Source: Argentina anserina (taxonomy: Eukaryota > Streptophyta > Magnoliopsida > Rosales > Rosaceae). From it: a DNA stretch of 64,000 nucleotides. The DNA is taken from the NCBI RefSeq assembly GCF_933775445.1, contig NC_065873.1, forward strand, positions 23,188,001 to 23,252,000. Reading direction: 5' to 3'. Below are positions 38,401-51,500 of this stretch, piece after piece. The number at the start of each line of letters is the position of its first letter. The stretch's first letter is position 1. Below the pieces are notes generated by a model that was given only the letters and a program-made list of their open reading frames with translations, was not told the DNA's origin and did not search any database. The translations under genes were made by a program, and so were the position numbers.

Positions 38401-41400
38401 TTTTACTTGAAGTATCGATCACCTTGAAAAGATAAGAAGCAGATTTAGAATCGTCACATAAAACTATAAATACCGAAACAGTAATAATATTTACTGTTCC
38501 GCAATTTATGGTTTTTACGAAATCACTGTTCACGTAGTAATATTCACGTATTTACTATTCAAGTATTATTGCACAAAAACATATTATTACGTATTTCTAT
38601 ACGAGTACATACTGTTTACGTATTTCTGTACGTATGCATACTATTCAATCGTAAATATAGTCTCAGTAAATAATAATTACAATTTATTATTCTGAAATTA
38701 CTTTTACATTTACTGAATGTAACTTACATTTACATTTATCGTACGTAAAATAAAATTTACATTTACTGTACATAAATTACTTTTTACATTCACCGTACGT
38801 AAAAATAATTTTTTTTACAAAATTACTGTTATGAAAACACTATTCACGCGCCGCCGCACGTGGCGGCATGTGAGGTTCACGCGCCACCTCCGGCGACCGC
38901 GTGGGGCCCACACGCCGAGCCTAAGACCGGCGCATAGCACGACACCGCCGCCCCTAGCCTCCTCCACGCTACCCCACGCGCCGCCTAATGTAATAACCCT
39001 AAATTTCAAACAATGTTAGTTTGATTTGGAATTCTATAAAATTTCGAATTTTATTAGAATGAATGTGTTTGGTTGCGACGTTAGTAAACGAGAAACGGAA
39101 ACGTTCTCGGAACGTTTAAATTGAAAAACGTTACATTTCCGTAACGTTTATATCGACTTTTATTCCGTCGATCGGTTGCGAAACTTCCTTCACGAAAGTT
39201 GTAGAGCTCGTCGATACGAGTACGTGGATATGTGACGCGTCCTAATCGGACGACGTACGAAAAAGTTATTAACGACGGAAGTTAGTTTCCGATTTTAAAG
39301 GGGTATAAAAGGACATTTTGTGAAGTAGGGTTTCTATTTTCAGAAACCCTCTTCTCTCTCTTCTCTCTCTTCCGCCGCCCCTCTCTGTTTCTCTCTCTTT
39401 CCTTTCTTCCTCCCGAGCTCTCTCTCTCTCTCTCTCCCTCTCGCTCTCGGGTTGATCTCTCCCTCGAGTCGATCTCCCTCTCCGATCTCCGCCCTGCCCT
39501 TCGAGGCTTGCACCGCCGCTCCTACGGCCTTGCGAGCTCCGCAGCAAGCAACCCCGAGCTCCCCCGCACCGTGCCTCACTGCCACGAGCATCGCCGCTGC
39601 ATCACGCATCGTCATCGTCATCGTCACGCATCGTCATCGCCGCTGCATCTCCTACATGGCACCACCTACAATCGGAGGGGAACCAAACGCCGCACCTCAC
39701 CTCATCTTGACTCAAACACGGTTGATAAACATCACATCATATACGTACAAAAATACGTATTAATATTTATACGTACAAAAATACGTATTAATATTTATAC
39801 GTACAGAAATACCTATTAATATTATATACGTACAGAAATACGTATATAATATTTATACGTACAGAAATACGTATATAATATTTATACGTACAGAAATACG
39901 TATTAATATTTATACGTACAGAAATATGTATTAATATTTATACGTACAGAAATACGTATATAATATTTATACGTACAGAAATATGTATTAGTATTTATAC
40001 GTACAGAAATACGTATATAATATTTATACGTACATAAATATGTATATAATATTTATACATACATAAATACGTGTAAATCGTATATTTGTACAGTAACCGT
40101 GAATAGTAACAGAGAACAGTAACACTGAACAATAATTTCGTAAAACCGAAAATTGCTGAACAGTAACCGATTATTACTGTTTCGGCATTTAAAGGTTTAC
40201 GAAATGATTCTAAATTCTTTTCTTATCATTTCAAGGTGATCATTAAATCGAGGAAAGGAATTATCATCGGGAATTGTGGAATTACGCTCGAGTCAATAAG
40301 GTGAGTAAAATCTCACTTATTTACGAATCTACCCTTGCGGTGATTCCAAGATTTTTGCAAGAGTTTTTAATATTGAATTACGACACGTATACAATATAGT
40401 GGATTACGTATATATCGTATAAATGGTAATAAGTACATATATATATAGTTTGCTATATTATATACTGTTATGAATTCATTGGAATTGGTCATTTCGAATG
40501 ACGAGAATTAAATGTTGAGCATGTGATGTGATTTTTGTACAATATGAGGTGTGATTATTGTACGTGGTTTTAACATGAGTTTGTTAAAATGTTTTGTCTT
40601 CGGACGAGTTTTGTCTTCGGACGAGTTTTTGTCTTCGGACGTGTTTATGAAATATGACATGTATACGATATAATGGATTATATATATATTGTATAAATGG
40701 TAAATATGTACATATATATATAGTTTGCTATATAATATACTGTTATGATTTTATCGTGATTTATGTCATTTCGATGACGAGATTTAAATATCGAGCATGT
40801 GATTTTGATTTGTACAATATGATGTGAGATTATTGTACGTGATTTTAACATTGAGTTTGTTAAAATGTTGATTTGTCTTCGGACATGATTTTTGGTACAA
40901 TATGATGTGAGATTATTGTACGTGATTTTAACATTGAGTTTGTTAAAATGTTGATTTGTCTTCGGACATGATTTTTGGTACAATATGATGTGAGATTATT
41001 GTACGTGATTTTAACATTGAGATTGTTAAAATGTTGATTTGTCTTCGGACGTGATTGTTACAATATGATGTGAGATTATTGTACGTGTTTGGCAAGTCGG
41101 AACCTAGCCTTTGGCCGGGCGAAAGTTACGATACAGTTAGAGCTCTAGTCTGTCTGCCTTAGTACTGCATGTGAGGTAACGGGTGGTTATCTGCTCATGG
41201 GTACTCAGATTGTTTTGGATGTTGGGTAGCGGGTGGCTATCCAATATCGGCGGTGTATTACGAGAGGGGTAACAGATGTGTACCAGCGTTCTTGGTACCC
41301 GTATTATAAATGCATTTGGGTAACCAGAAGGGTTACTTAATTTCTCATGAGCGCTTCTTTTTCTTTGGGACAACCAGATGGGCCGTCCACTGACTCATGA

Positions 41401-44400
41401 GTGCATTTATATTTGTTTGATTTGTGGATTTTCGTATATATTGATATGCAAGTTATATATTTTCATTTTACTCATACGAGCTGTAAAGCTTACCGGGTTT
41501 GTGTTTACAATCCCGGTGCACCAATTCGATGGTGTAGTGGATAACTCCGCAGGTGTGGATTAGCGGGAATTGACGGACCGCTCAGAGGACTTGAAGTTAT
41601 TTATCTCCAGCATGCGTGAGGATTTGGGGTGACTATCTTGTGAGGATTATACATTTCCAATTGATATAATGTTGAATTATATGTTTGGTTTGTAATAATT
41701 GGTTTTCTGAGTTGTATTGAGAACTCAGTGATGATCCGCTGTGCACGTTGAATGATTTCGATTTCTTTGAGATTATTTTGTGTTTAACGACTTTAGAATT
41801 TTGAGATTTTAATCTCGAAATTTTGGGGTCGTTACACCTAAGGCGGCGGTATTCTCCCCTCCTCCTCCGATCTCCCACCAAAACGCCACAAATCAACCCA
41901 AAATTACATCAACAACATCACAATAACCAACTTAGGCTAACCTCACCTCGATTCGAGCTTAGGAACCACTGAAGATGAGCTTGACAGCGGCGGAGGGAAA
42001 ACGCATAAGCTTAGCGACGTTGTGCGGCTTCACGGCAGCGAGGCACGGTGCGGCGAGCTCGAGGGTTGCTACGGAGGTTCGTGCGGTGCTTTCGGGCGAA
42101 GTGGTGAGCGACACGGATGACCGGAGAAGGAGATTGCCGGCGAGGACAATGAGGGAGTGAGAGAGCTCGGGGAGGAAGTGAGAGAAGAGAGAAAAGGGGA
42201 AAGGGAGGCGCGAGATGAGGGTTTCAGAAATGGAAACTCTAACTCCATTAATTACCTTTTTATACCCGTTTCCAAAATCAGAAACTACTTCCATCGTTAA
42301 TAACTTTCATGTACGACGTCCGATTAGAACCATGACGTGTCCACGAACTCGTATCGACGAGCTCTACAACTTTCGTGAAGGAAGTTTTCACAAACGAGCG
42401 ACGGAGTAAAAGTCGATTCTCACGTCGCGGAAACGTAACATTTTTCTAAATGAAAGTTCCGATAACGTTTCCGTTTTCGATTTCCGACATCGCAAAGCGA
42501 AACAAGCACGTTTAATGAATTTCACAACTCATAAACTTAAAAACAATCTAATAATCATTCCGAAAAAAAAATCGGGTTATTACAAATATGAGATATTTAT
42601 TGAACATGTACTCATGGTACATGGTGTGTACATGCATAATAAATTTTTCCAATATATTGATTTGTACTTAATAAGTATATATCCGATCCATCATCACAAT
42701 TCGATGCATTTGAGATACATATATACCTCAGATCTGTTTTCTTCCTTGCCTCCACCATAAAGGAAGGAAGGCGAGAGCTATCAATACCCCGAAATTCGAA
42801 TGATAAAAATTCGAATTTGAAACTATGAAAACTCTAAAATAATCTTAAATATATTGAAATCATTTTATCATAACAGTGTATCGAAACTGAGTCAACATCA
42901 TGACTCAGTCGACTTGAATAATACACAACCAATGGAAATTTAAAATTCATTCAATCCTCACCACAAACAACAGAAAGAAATCTTCGACAATCTTAAGAGA
43001 AACCTCTCTAATTCTGCTAATCCACACCTGCAGAACTATCCCCTACACCATCGAATAGGTGCACCGGGATTGTAAACACAAACCCGGTAAGCTTTGTAGC
43101 TCGTTTGAGTAAACCAACAGTATAACACACATAGTATACAAGAGAAAAATACTAAAAACATTTAATTATAAATGCACTCATAAGTCACAGGACGACCCAT
43201 CTGGATGTCAAATAATATATGAAAATATAAGTGCTCATGAGACATTAGGCAACTAATCTGTTTACCTAAATTATATTTATAATACGGGTACTCATGAGAC
43301 TGAGGTACTCATCTATTACCCCTCATGCAGTACGCCGCTAGACACTGGGCAGCCCATCTGTTACCCAAACTCCAAAAATATGGGTACTCATAAGCATGTA
43401 ACTCATATGTTTCCCCTCATGCAGTACACCGGTAGACAGACTAGAGCTCTAACTGAATCGTAACTGTCACCCGACTAAGGCTTGGTTTCGATATTGCCAA
43501 CATGTCCGAAAACAGGTTCAAAGACAGAAAAAACACATCCGAAGATAGAAAAAAATATGTTCGAAGACAGAAAACGTTTTAACAAAACTCAATGTTAAAA
43601 CCACGTACAATAACAATTCACTCATGTTATTGTACTACAACAAGCGACTCTTGCTCAAATAAAATAAATATAGTTGCCACATTATTTTCATTTGAAAATA
43701 AGAACGTAACAGTATATAATATAGCAACCCCTATATATGTATTGTATTTACCATTTATATACATACACAACCCACTATATTATATACATGTCATAGTTCG
43801 ATCTTTTTAAGAAAACGTAAATATGAGTCACTGCTAAGGATAGACTTGTCATAGTGAGATTTACTCACACTCACCATAGTACATGATTACTAAAACCATT
43901 TTAAAATTATTTATTAAAATAGCGTTTCACTTACCCATGAACCGTAGACGATCAAGTTCATATAATTCAAGCCAAAACATATTTTTAAAATAATTTTTAT
44001 AAACTAGTGATGTAACGTCTATAGTGACAACTCAAACTAAATTAAATAATTATAATACTACTTCGATCATGATGATCATTGTGAGGTTTACTCACCTTAT
44101 TTCCTGCGTGCAACTTCAATGACACCGAAAACAATTTCCTCACTCGTTTCGTTGTTCACCTAATAGCATGATAAAATGCTTAGAAAACGATACGTAAAAT
44201 ATCAGGTGACGATTTCAGTACAGCTAAATGTTATTCATAAAACACTGCTCATATTTTAATAAACATTGTTCATATTTACTATTCATGAACAAGGTTCATC
44301 GTAACTGTTCATGAACACTGTTTTACAGTACTGTTCATGCAGCGCCACTGTTTATCGACTGCCACCAATGACCACCAAATTTCACAACCATAATCTAAAT

Positions 44401-45404
44401 GACATTCCTAGCAACTTCCTAGTTCACCACAAAGTCTAATTCTGAGCCTAAAAACTTCAATTTTAACAAAAACTGAAAAGCCCCAATTTAAAACCTATGA
44501 TTTATTTTCTTCGATTCTCCTAGCACACAATGATTTGGGCTAAATCTTTTAGATAATTTGTAGTATGGAAGGAGAGCTTCAAAATGGGACAAGAATCTTA
44601 CCGATTGGTTGCCGGAGGAGGGAGATCCGACGAGTTGAAGTTCAACGAAATATGCATTTTCGAGAGAACTTCTGGGCTTCACTGCTCCCAAACGGCGGTG
44701 AGATGGCGGGTGACATTGCCACCAATCGACAGGGGACGCAACAACCTTTCAAACATGACCGGTGCGCGCCCCGATCCGATTTTCTGATTTTTCTTCCCCT
44801 TTCTCTTTAATTCCCCTATTTATACTATTTTCTAAAAATGTCCAAATACCTTTTGATTCGTAACTTCTTCATACGAACTCTGATTTAGGCGTGTCGCATG
44901 TCAACGAATTCGTATCAACGAGCTCTGCGACTTTCATGTGAGAAGTTTTCTAATAAACCCAAAAAGTCAAAAGTCAACCCTTAGACTCGTCAAATTGAAC
45001 GTTCCCGAACAATTAATCTTTCGAACCCTTTTGTTTTCATCATCGTGAAATAAAATTGGACAATGACCAACTTAATAATATCAGAGAACTCATTGGAAAT
45101 TAGATACGAATTTTTGGGGTATTATAGGAGCTGTGACTGAGTGATTGACCCTAGTGGCTATCCCTAATTTTAGACTTTTAGTGATGCACTGGATATCGAA
45201 ACTATACGTACATCGGCTTGCTTTGTTATTAGTTAAGTTCGATCCTTCTTATCTGGGTATTGTTTTTGTTTTTGCTCTATGTTTCAGAACAAGGTGATGA
45301 ACATTGAAGAGAATTTGAGGGAAATTAACTACAACAGCAGCAACCAGATACCTTTTGCCCTTCGTGTCCAACCGAATCAGCCCAATCTCCAGGACAGAAT
45401 GTAA
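35403..45404 (+). CDS. PI: PISTILLATA/GLOBOSA-like MADS-box gene, copy B
   Basis: Second class B PI/GLO gene, in tandem with copy A. Exons 35403-35593, 35710-35776, 36386-36447, 36534-36633, 36802-36831, 36962-37006, 45288-45404; 612 bases, 203 residues. Exon sizes match copy A except the last (117 versus 129). The MADS domain starts [20 protein letters not shown]; the K domain keeps the canonical PI sequence ([34 protein letters not shown]). The PI motif is complete: [15 protein letters not shown] near the end. Exon 4 again ends at a GC donor (36634-36635). Intron 6 is 8281 bases, of which all but about 0.6 kb is three solo LTRs. The conserved K and C domains suggest this is the copy retaining the ancestral role, if the intron is spliced efficiently. 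Confidence 0.91.
39735..40075. repeat. 28-29 bp TACGTA minisatellite in F2
   Basis: About twelve copies of the unit described at 27880-28190, with small changes (TACGTACAAAAATACG, TACGTACAGAAATATG). It follows a CACCTCATCTTGACTCAAAC stretch not seen in F1. Confidence 0.86.
40813..41060. repeat. 83-bp tandem repeat in F2
   Basis: Unit starts at 40813, 40896 and 40979, an exact 83-base period, with a partial fourth copy. Each unit has TACAATATGATGTGAGATTA, TTGTACGTGATTTTAACATT and TTTGTCTTCGGAC. Matches the array at 28820-29105. Confidence 0.87.
42780..45127 (-). mobile_element. Divergent reverse solo LTR (R4) in PI-B intron 6, TSD GAGCT
   Basis: Begins ATCAATACCCCGAAATTCG and ends TTTTTGGGGTATTATAG, flanked by GAGCT at 42775-42779 and 45128-45132. 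It contains the family landmarks in diverged form (GCACCGGGATTGTAAACACA, AACCCGGTAAGCTTTGTAGC, the GACTAGAGCTCTAACTG stretch), but its ends and much of the interior differ. It is a related, older subfamily or older insertion. Confidence 0.82.
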
Positions 45405-48400
45405 TATTATTGATATGCATATATATCTCTGTATACTTGTTGGTATATTGAGCTCCCTAGCTATCGTCCTCTACCCCTATACTGAGCTTTCATGGTTTGT
45501 AATATCTCAGAGACAAGAAAAATGGTTTGTAATGTCGTAGTACGTAAGCATGTACGTACTTAATAATTTTAATTTGCTTCATTAAAACTATAAAGTGACC
45601 AACTGATAATATATATGGGGGAACTTGTAATAACGAATAAGCTGTGCCTGTATGTACGCTTAGCTGGTGCATGGTGTGTACTAATACGCTACTCAACTGG
45701 ATCTTATGCATGGGTGTGTGGACAAGAGATATTCATTTTTAAATTGACATGAATATATCTGACTATTTTCAATGTTAGACTGACGAATAAGATAAATCAG
45801 GAACACCAACTTATTCAAAACAAGCATGCATATGCAATAATAGACACAATTACCTAGCTGAATGCATGGTAGAATTTCTATCATTACGCCTAAACACGAC
45901 ATAAACAAGCTAGCCAAAAGGCGCAGACTTGCTTGGAGTCAGCACCAGCCAATGAAGGCCACGCACCAAGAACATCGACTAATTAAGCCACTCCGCCACT
46001 GCAAAACTTCACAATGCACCACCAAGTTAAGATAGAAGCTGCCTTTGAGGTAATTAAGTAAACTCAAGAACTGATTTAGGCTCTAATTTCTAAACCTCAG
46101 TACTTGGGATATCTCATGCACAGGCATTAGACTATTGGCACCCGCAAATTGATTGAACACCAACGAGAACTCAAGATGCATCAAATGAATTGAGTTATTC
46201 GATTGTAAAATGGAGCTAAGAATTACGCACAACCTTTAAACTATTAGCAGAAATTTTACTATTTGTTATACTAGGTCAAAGTGATGAAGAAAAGAAATAT
46301 CTCAAACCCTCTCTGGGACTTATTTGGAAAAGAGGCACCGCTGAATAATCAGTGGGAATCGAAGGAGTACTAGCCAGTTGACTGCAATCATCACGTACTT
46401 CTCGAAGTATTGCTCCTGACTCCAGAGTCAACAAATCACGTACAGTTTGTACACACAAACCCCAAGTTAACGAAAACGGCGTTAGACGTTTTCGTAGTTG
46501 GTAAATCCCACCCACATCCGCATCCCACCAGAGAGTATAATCGTAACATACAGTACGAACTTTGACCAAGCCTTGAGATGAAGACAAGAATATTCTTTGG
46601 GGTTCCATAGTTGATGACGGAGAATTATTTTTCATTATAATTGACCCTAATTGAAGGGTGAACTTAATCAAGTATTCAATTATTAATCATTCTGATTTTT
46701 AGTATTTTACATTTAAAAATTATCGAATTAGTACCTCAAGTTTTTATTTTAAGTTAATTTTAGTTCATTCCGTTAATTAATATTGTTAATAGTTTTATTT
46801 TCCACCAATTTTTAAAGATATTTTCGGCATTTTATTTCCTACTAATTTCACTTAATTCATAACCAATATTTTCTACCATTCAAACCAATTGTTATATAAA
46901 AAGTCAAAATGAACTTAGAAAAAGAAAGATATCTAAATACTGTTTTAAGAGACATATATAATGTTAGAGTGCATGAACTTGCCTATGAAAATAAACATTG
47001 ATATGACATTAATGTTAGAGTTTACATTGTTTTATTGTTATACGAATGCAATTGGCCACTTGTTAAATGTTGATAGGACAATATTCACAATCATTAACGC
47101 ATGTATATATATACTAACATTTATAAGTTACGGATCAATTATTTTGCAATAAATTGCGTTGAGAAACAGCGGTACTGTCATATAATTGACTTATACGCAC
47201 ATATAAAATATAATACATTTTAAAAATTTTGAGGAGATTCTCATTGCATATGATTTAAAGAAACTATATAACACTCTTATGGGAGGATTATTTAGTCCAT
47301 AGTCGCTACAACACCTGCATTCATAATTCACATCAAGGATTTTTGCTGAGAAAGTACTTACAATTGCAATTACGTAAATTCACTTAGTTTCGAGAGAGTT
47401 TTTCTTGTAATGTTTTTCAGCCGAGAAAAAAAAAACTTCACAACTCACAAGCATCAAATCATACTGTTAAATTCTTTAAAAAAAAATCATACACTGTTAA
47501 AAGAGTGGCTGAGGAAAAGAAAAGGAGAAAAGGGCAGGAAAAGAAAAGAAAAATACAAGGAAGACCATTGTTAAGTTTGGACACGTGTCACAATCAGGAG
47601 AGAGGTCAGGTGAAAGGGGAGGTAAGGAGAGGATCCGGATCTAAGTTCGTACCTTTACTCCTCCAGGACTCGCACCACGACGACACCTGCCCCTCGATTG
47701 ACATTTTTCCCATTTCGGTGAAAAAATGTCCCCATCCATCCGAGGTCAAATCCGTCAAACCCTGCCGTCCATTACCGTTTTGGTAGGTGACAGTAAAAAG
47801 TAAAATCCCAACAAAATTACAGCCGTTTACTCCAAGTAAACATATAAAAAAAAAAAATCTCCTCTAACCGATAACGTTACCCCATCCCAAATAGTTAACC
47901 AAGATCCCAAATACCCAAAGTGCCCTCCCTAGGACAATTGTCTTACCTGCGTAAGATCCCTAGCCCCGCAAAACCGAGAGGGGCACAATCGTATAGGTCG
48001 AAAATCCGAATCAGGTCGTCCCTCTTCCCGGTCGGAGCCTCCCTGCAGTTTTATCTTTTTGGCCTTCACCAACCGACGCTCTCTTTTTTCTTTCTCTCTA
48101 AATTTCAGAGCCAGATTATAATTACCGGAAAATTAATCAAACCAGTTTGTTGATGGAATATAAATTTTGACCTCATCTTCTTCTTCGTCTTCTCAGTCTC
48201 GTCCTCTCTTCTCAGGTTTGCTCTATTCGCTTCGCCGTTCGATCTTTTTCTTGTATCTGGATATGTGCTTCTGTATCTGGATTTTGTTGCCGTTTGATTT
48301 CGTACGTGCATTGGTTAATTTGATTGGGGGTTTTTGCTGAATTCGTAGAGGAAGGAGTCTGCGGTTTCTAGGGTTTTGGCGCCGCTTGATTTGGTTCAGG

Positions 48401-48586
48401 TACCGTTTCGTCGTGAATAGGGAGCCGAGCTAGGGTTTCGTTTTCAGGTGATTCGCGTTGTGCATTGCTTTGTCTTGGGGTTTAATTTGGAGTGTGTATG
48501 TATATATGGTTGATTGATGTTGTTGATGATCTTGAATGTTGATCAGGTACTGTGTTGAGCTATGGGTGATATGCTTTTGGTGTGAG
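45405..48586. other. Intergenic: PI-B 3' flank and ASHH2 leader
   Basis: 3.2 kb. 45405-45720 should hold the PI-B 3' UTR. 45720-47500 is AT-rich and without recognisable genes; a 131-codon frame at 46276-46671 (minus) matches nothing I know. From about 47900 CT-rich tracts suggest the ASHH2 5' leader. The ASHH2 start is preceded by TTGATCAG/GTACTGTG, so the start codon probably lies just after a leader intron whose acceptor is at 48546. Possible donors include TTCTCAG/GTTTGC near 48214. Confidence 0.4.
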
Positions 48587-51500
48587 ATGGCTTCTAACGA
48601 AGGATCGATTTTCGTGGAGGAGCCTCTGTGCGAGTTGGAGCAGCAGATGGGCTCGGAGAGCTTGGTGGAGAGTGTTTCCGAGCAGCGAAACTGCTCAGAG
48701 GTTCAGCTTTTGGCTGATCCTAATGTGGATTCTACTGGTGCGGCGGATCGGTCTCCGGAGTTATGTAGGAGTGACAATGCTGGTTGTGTGAGCTGTAGTG
48801 AGGGTATGGAGTTGGGTACTGTGGATAGAGAGGGTGTGGAGGGCAGGCGTGAGAGTACGAGTGTTCCGGAGCCGGAAGATTTTTTGAACAGTGAGTTTGG
48901 GGGCGGTAGGTGCGGCTTGGATGAGAATCAGGATGATAAGGATGGTTGTTGTGATATTGATAGTGGAGGGATGCAGTTGAAGGAAGGCAACTGGTGTCGT
49001 GCGGTAGGCTTTGCTGGTTCATTTGTTGATTGTGAAGTGCCCTCGGAAGTCAAACCTTCTGCCGGGTCGCCAGGAAATGATATTGAACAGGATGAGCACA
49101 TGGATGAAAAAGGTGTTCAGTTTTCAACTGCCAATCGTGAAGTGCCCTTGAGAGTCATACCTGCTGCAGGGTCACCAGGAAATGGTATTCAATTGGATGA
49201 GCGCAGGGATGATAAAAGTGTTAATTGTCTCTCTTCCGAAGGGGTGGTGGATGTTCTGGAAAAGCAAGGTGAATTGCCCTTGAAATTTGTAGAAGTAGAT
49301 GTTTCTAGGGAATACAACATATTTTCTCGTAACTCACTGGAAGCTACTGACGAGAAAAGTGTTGTTTTGGCTGGAGTAGAATGTGGTGCTTTGTGCAATA
49401 GGATATCACCTGCACGGGATAGTCAAATACCTTCAGATGTATCAAACTGTAATTGGAACGGCGAACATATTGCTGATAATGGTGTCAATGGTGTAAGTGA
49501 CCTCTCTACGGAAAAGTCTATAGAGGTTTTTGAGGCACACAACCAAATATTGCCTTCACTGAGTTTTCAAAGGTCTGAAAAAGATTTTCATATGCCTAAT
49601 TCAGAGAGTAAATTTGGCCAGCAGGGTGATGCAAGGAGTAATAATACAATTGATGGTTCCTTGGCTGATTGGGCTACAGTATTCATGGAAGAGAAAAGCA
49701 AATATTTGACGGATAAGGAGGTCGAAAATCACACCCAGATATCGCCTGTTAAAGCTAGTGTCTCCTGCATGAAGGAAAGTTCCTCCAATGTACCTCCCGA
49801 CTGCATTGTTGAGAATTCTGTTCCTCTGCAGTCGTGTGACACCTTCTGTATTGGTAATAGTAGTGTTGATGGACTTCATGATGTTACAGTTGCAGAGGTT
49901 GTTGACATGAAAAACAATATTGTTGGTGCGTGCAATCAAGCATTGTCACCAGATTTACTGAGTGTTTGCACCCAAGAGAATGATCCGAATAGTGATAAGG
50001 GTAAAGAATGTGTGGAACAGTATGTAGATTGTATGACTGACGTTGATGGTACTACTGATATGAGGGTTGATACTGACACTCAGATATCACTGAAAGAGGA
50101 AAAGGCCTCCAATCTCACTGATGATTCTGCTGGATTAGTTTCCAACAGTACTATTGAGAAAGATGTTCCTCTACAGCTGCATCAACCTCTTGATATTGTC
50201 AGTAATGACTCTTCTAAGACAGTCAATGTTCCAGATGTCAATGATTCTTCTGATCATGTTGAATCTAATAATTCATTGGACCATTATGGGCTGATGAATC
50301 ATGGAGGAAATAGAAGTTTTAAAGTTGATTATTTGTCTAGGACCGACTTTTCTGGAATTATCGCATTGCCTGCTCAAAGGAGTGGCCGCAGCCGCAAGAC
50401 TCCAACAAAAAAGGATCAGAGGAAAAGAAGGAGTGCATCTAAAGTTTTCCAACCCCTTGGAAGTGTTGAAAATGTTTTCAAGGGTGCTGGAAGGAAGAGA
50501 ACTTGCCTTTCCAAACCACCTCGTTCTTCTACCTGGGGATTATTGGGAAGTGTTACTCAATGCTTTGAGGAGAGTAATGGGCTTCAGGTCCATCTGGTTT
50601 ATCAAGGTCAGAATGAAGGATCACCGAGAGGAAGGGGTGGTCGGAGAAGTGGAAAAGAGAAGCAAAGTGGGGCTAGTGGAAATTTAGTTGGGTCGAAGGG
50701 ACCTTTAACCAATCATGTTCGTTTGAAGGTTAAGTTTGGGAATCAAGTCGATAATGTACTTTATACTAAAGCACCTGAGATTGTTGATACCTCAGCATTT
50801 GCAAATTCCATTCAAATAGAGAATGTTGTTGAAGATAATTGGAGACAAGAAGATACTGTTAGGAAGTGTCAGCATTCAAACAAGAAAGTAGAGAAGGAAG
50901 AAACTTTCCAGGATGGAGAACTGGCTAATAAGGAGTTGGACAGTGTTTCTGTCACAGAATATTCCGCTGAAGATGGGATACAGAAATGTGGTGGGGTTGC
51001 TTCCCATGCAATTGCTGTATCATCAGGAGGATCAGTTGGAAGTAGTTATAGGGACCCTGGAACTTCACCTGACTCTGAAGTTATCAATTTAATTCCAGAA
51101 GTACATGGGGAGGCAAGGCCACAAGAATATTCTCATGGTACTGTATTCACTTCAGAAAAAGTTTTATCTGCCTCTGGAGACACTATTAGCAGTAAGGGAA
51201 TTTATGGAAATTGTATACAGGAAGATGGTTCACTATCTCCAAGCCCAGGTAGCACAATGAAAGCAAAACTATCAAATCTTGATGGATGCGGACAGAATGG
51301 TAGTCAAGATTTTTGCTCGGGCGAGGCTTTCTCTTCATCCCCAGTGGCAAAGGCTTCAAGTAACTCATCAAATGACAAGGAATTTTCTTTGGAACCCCTG
51401 TGCTTGTCAGGAGAAAGTGACCATGGAGTTTCCAGTGAGGCTCTGAAAGTGGAAACAGGTTGCAATCTAGATGTGGTCATAGGTTTACGTTGTTCCAAGA

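Larger units (their letters stand above)
38989..41836 (+). mobile_element. Forward solo LTR (F2) nested in R3, TSD CCTAA
   Basis: 2848 bases starting TGTAATAACCCTAAATTTC and ending TTTTGGGGTCGTTACA, with exact 5-bp direct repeats CCTAA at 38984-38988 and 41837-41841. It is the forward LTR most complete in one piece here, with both minisatellites (TACGTA units about 39740-40075; 83-bp units 40813-41060). It lies in the transcribed strand sense of PI-B, inside an antisense copy of the same family. Confidence 0.93.
37256..42584 (-). mobile_element. Reverse solo LTR (R3) in PI-B intron 6, TSD AATAT
   Basis: Begins TTTCACCACCCCAAAATTT, a decayed form of the LTR terminus TGTAACGACCCC, and ends CGGGTTATTACA. 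The 5-bp direct repeat AATAT stands at 37251-37255 and 42585-42589. It is split by the forward LTR at 38989-41836. It shares the family's landmark blocks, such as ACCCGGTAAGCTTTGCAGCT and the GACTAGAGCTCTAACTG stretch. Confidence 0.88.

Noticed and set aside
46276..46671. 131-codon minus-strand frame between PI-B and ASHH2
   Set aside because: No domain, no homology I recognise, no convincing splice or promoter context. Reported only in the intergenic description.
48536..48586. Upstream in-frame ATG for ASHH2 adding 17 residues
   Set aside because: A splice acceptor (TTGATCAG/GTACTG) seems to fall between it and the ATG at 48587, and the added residues are hydrophobic and unlike the family N-terminus.
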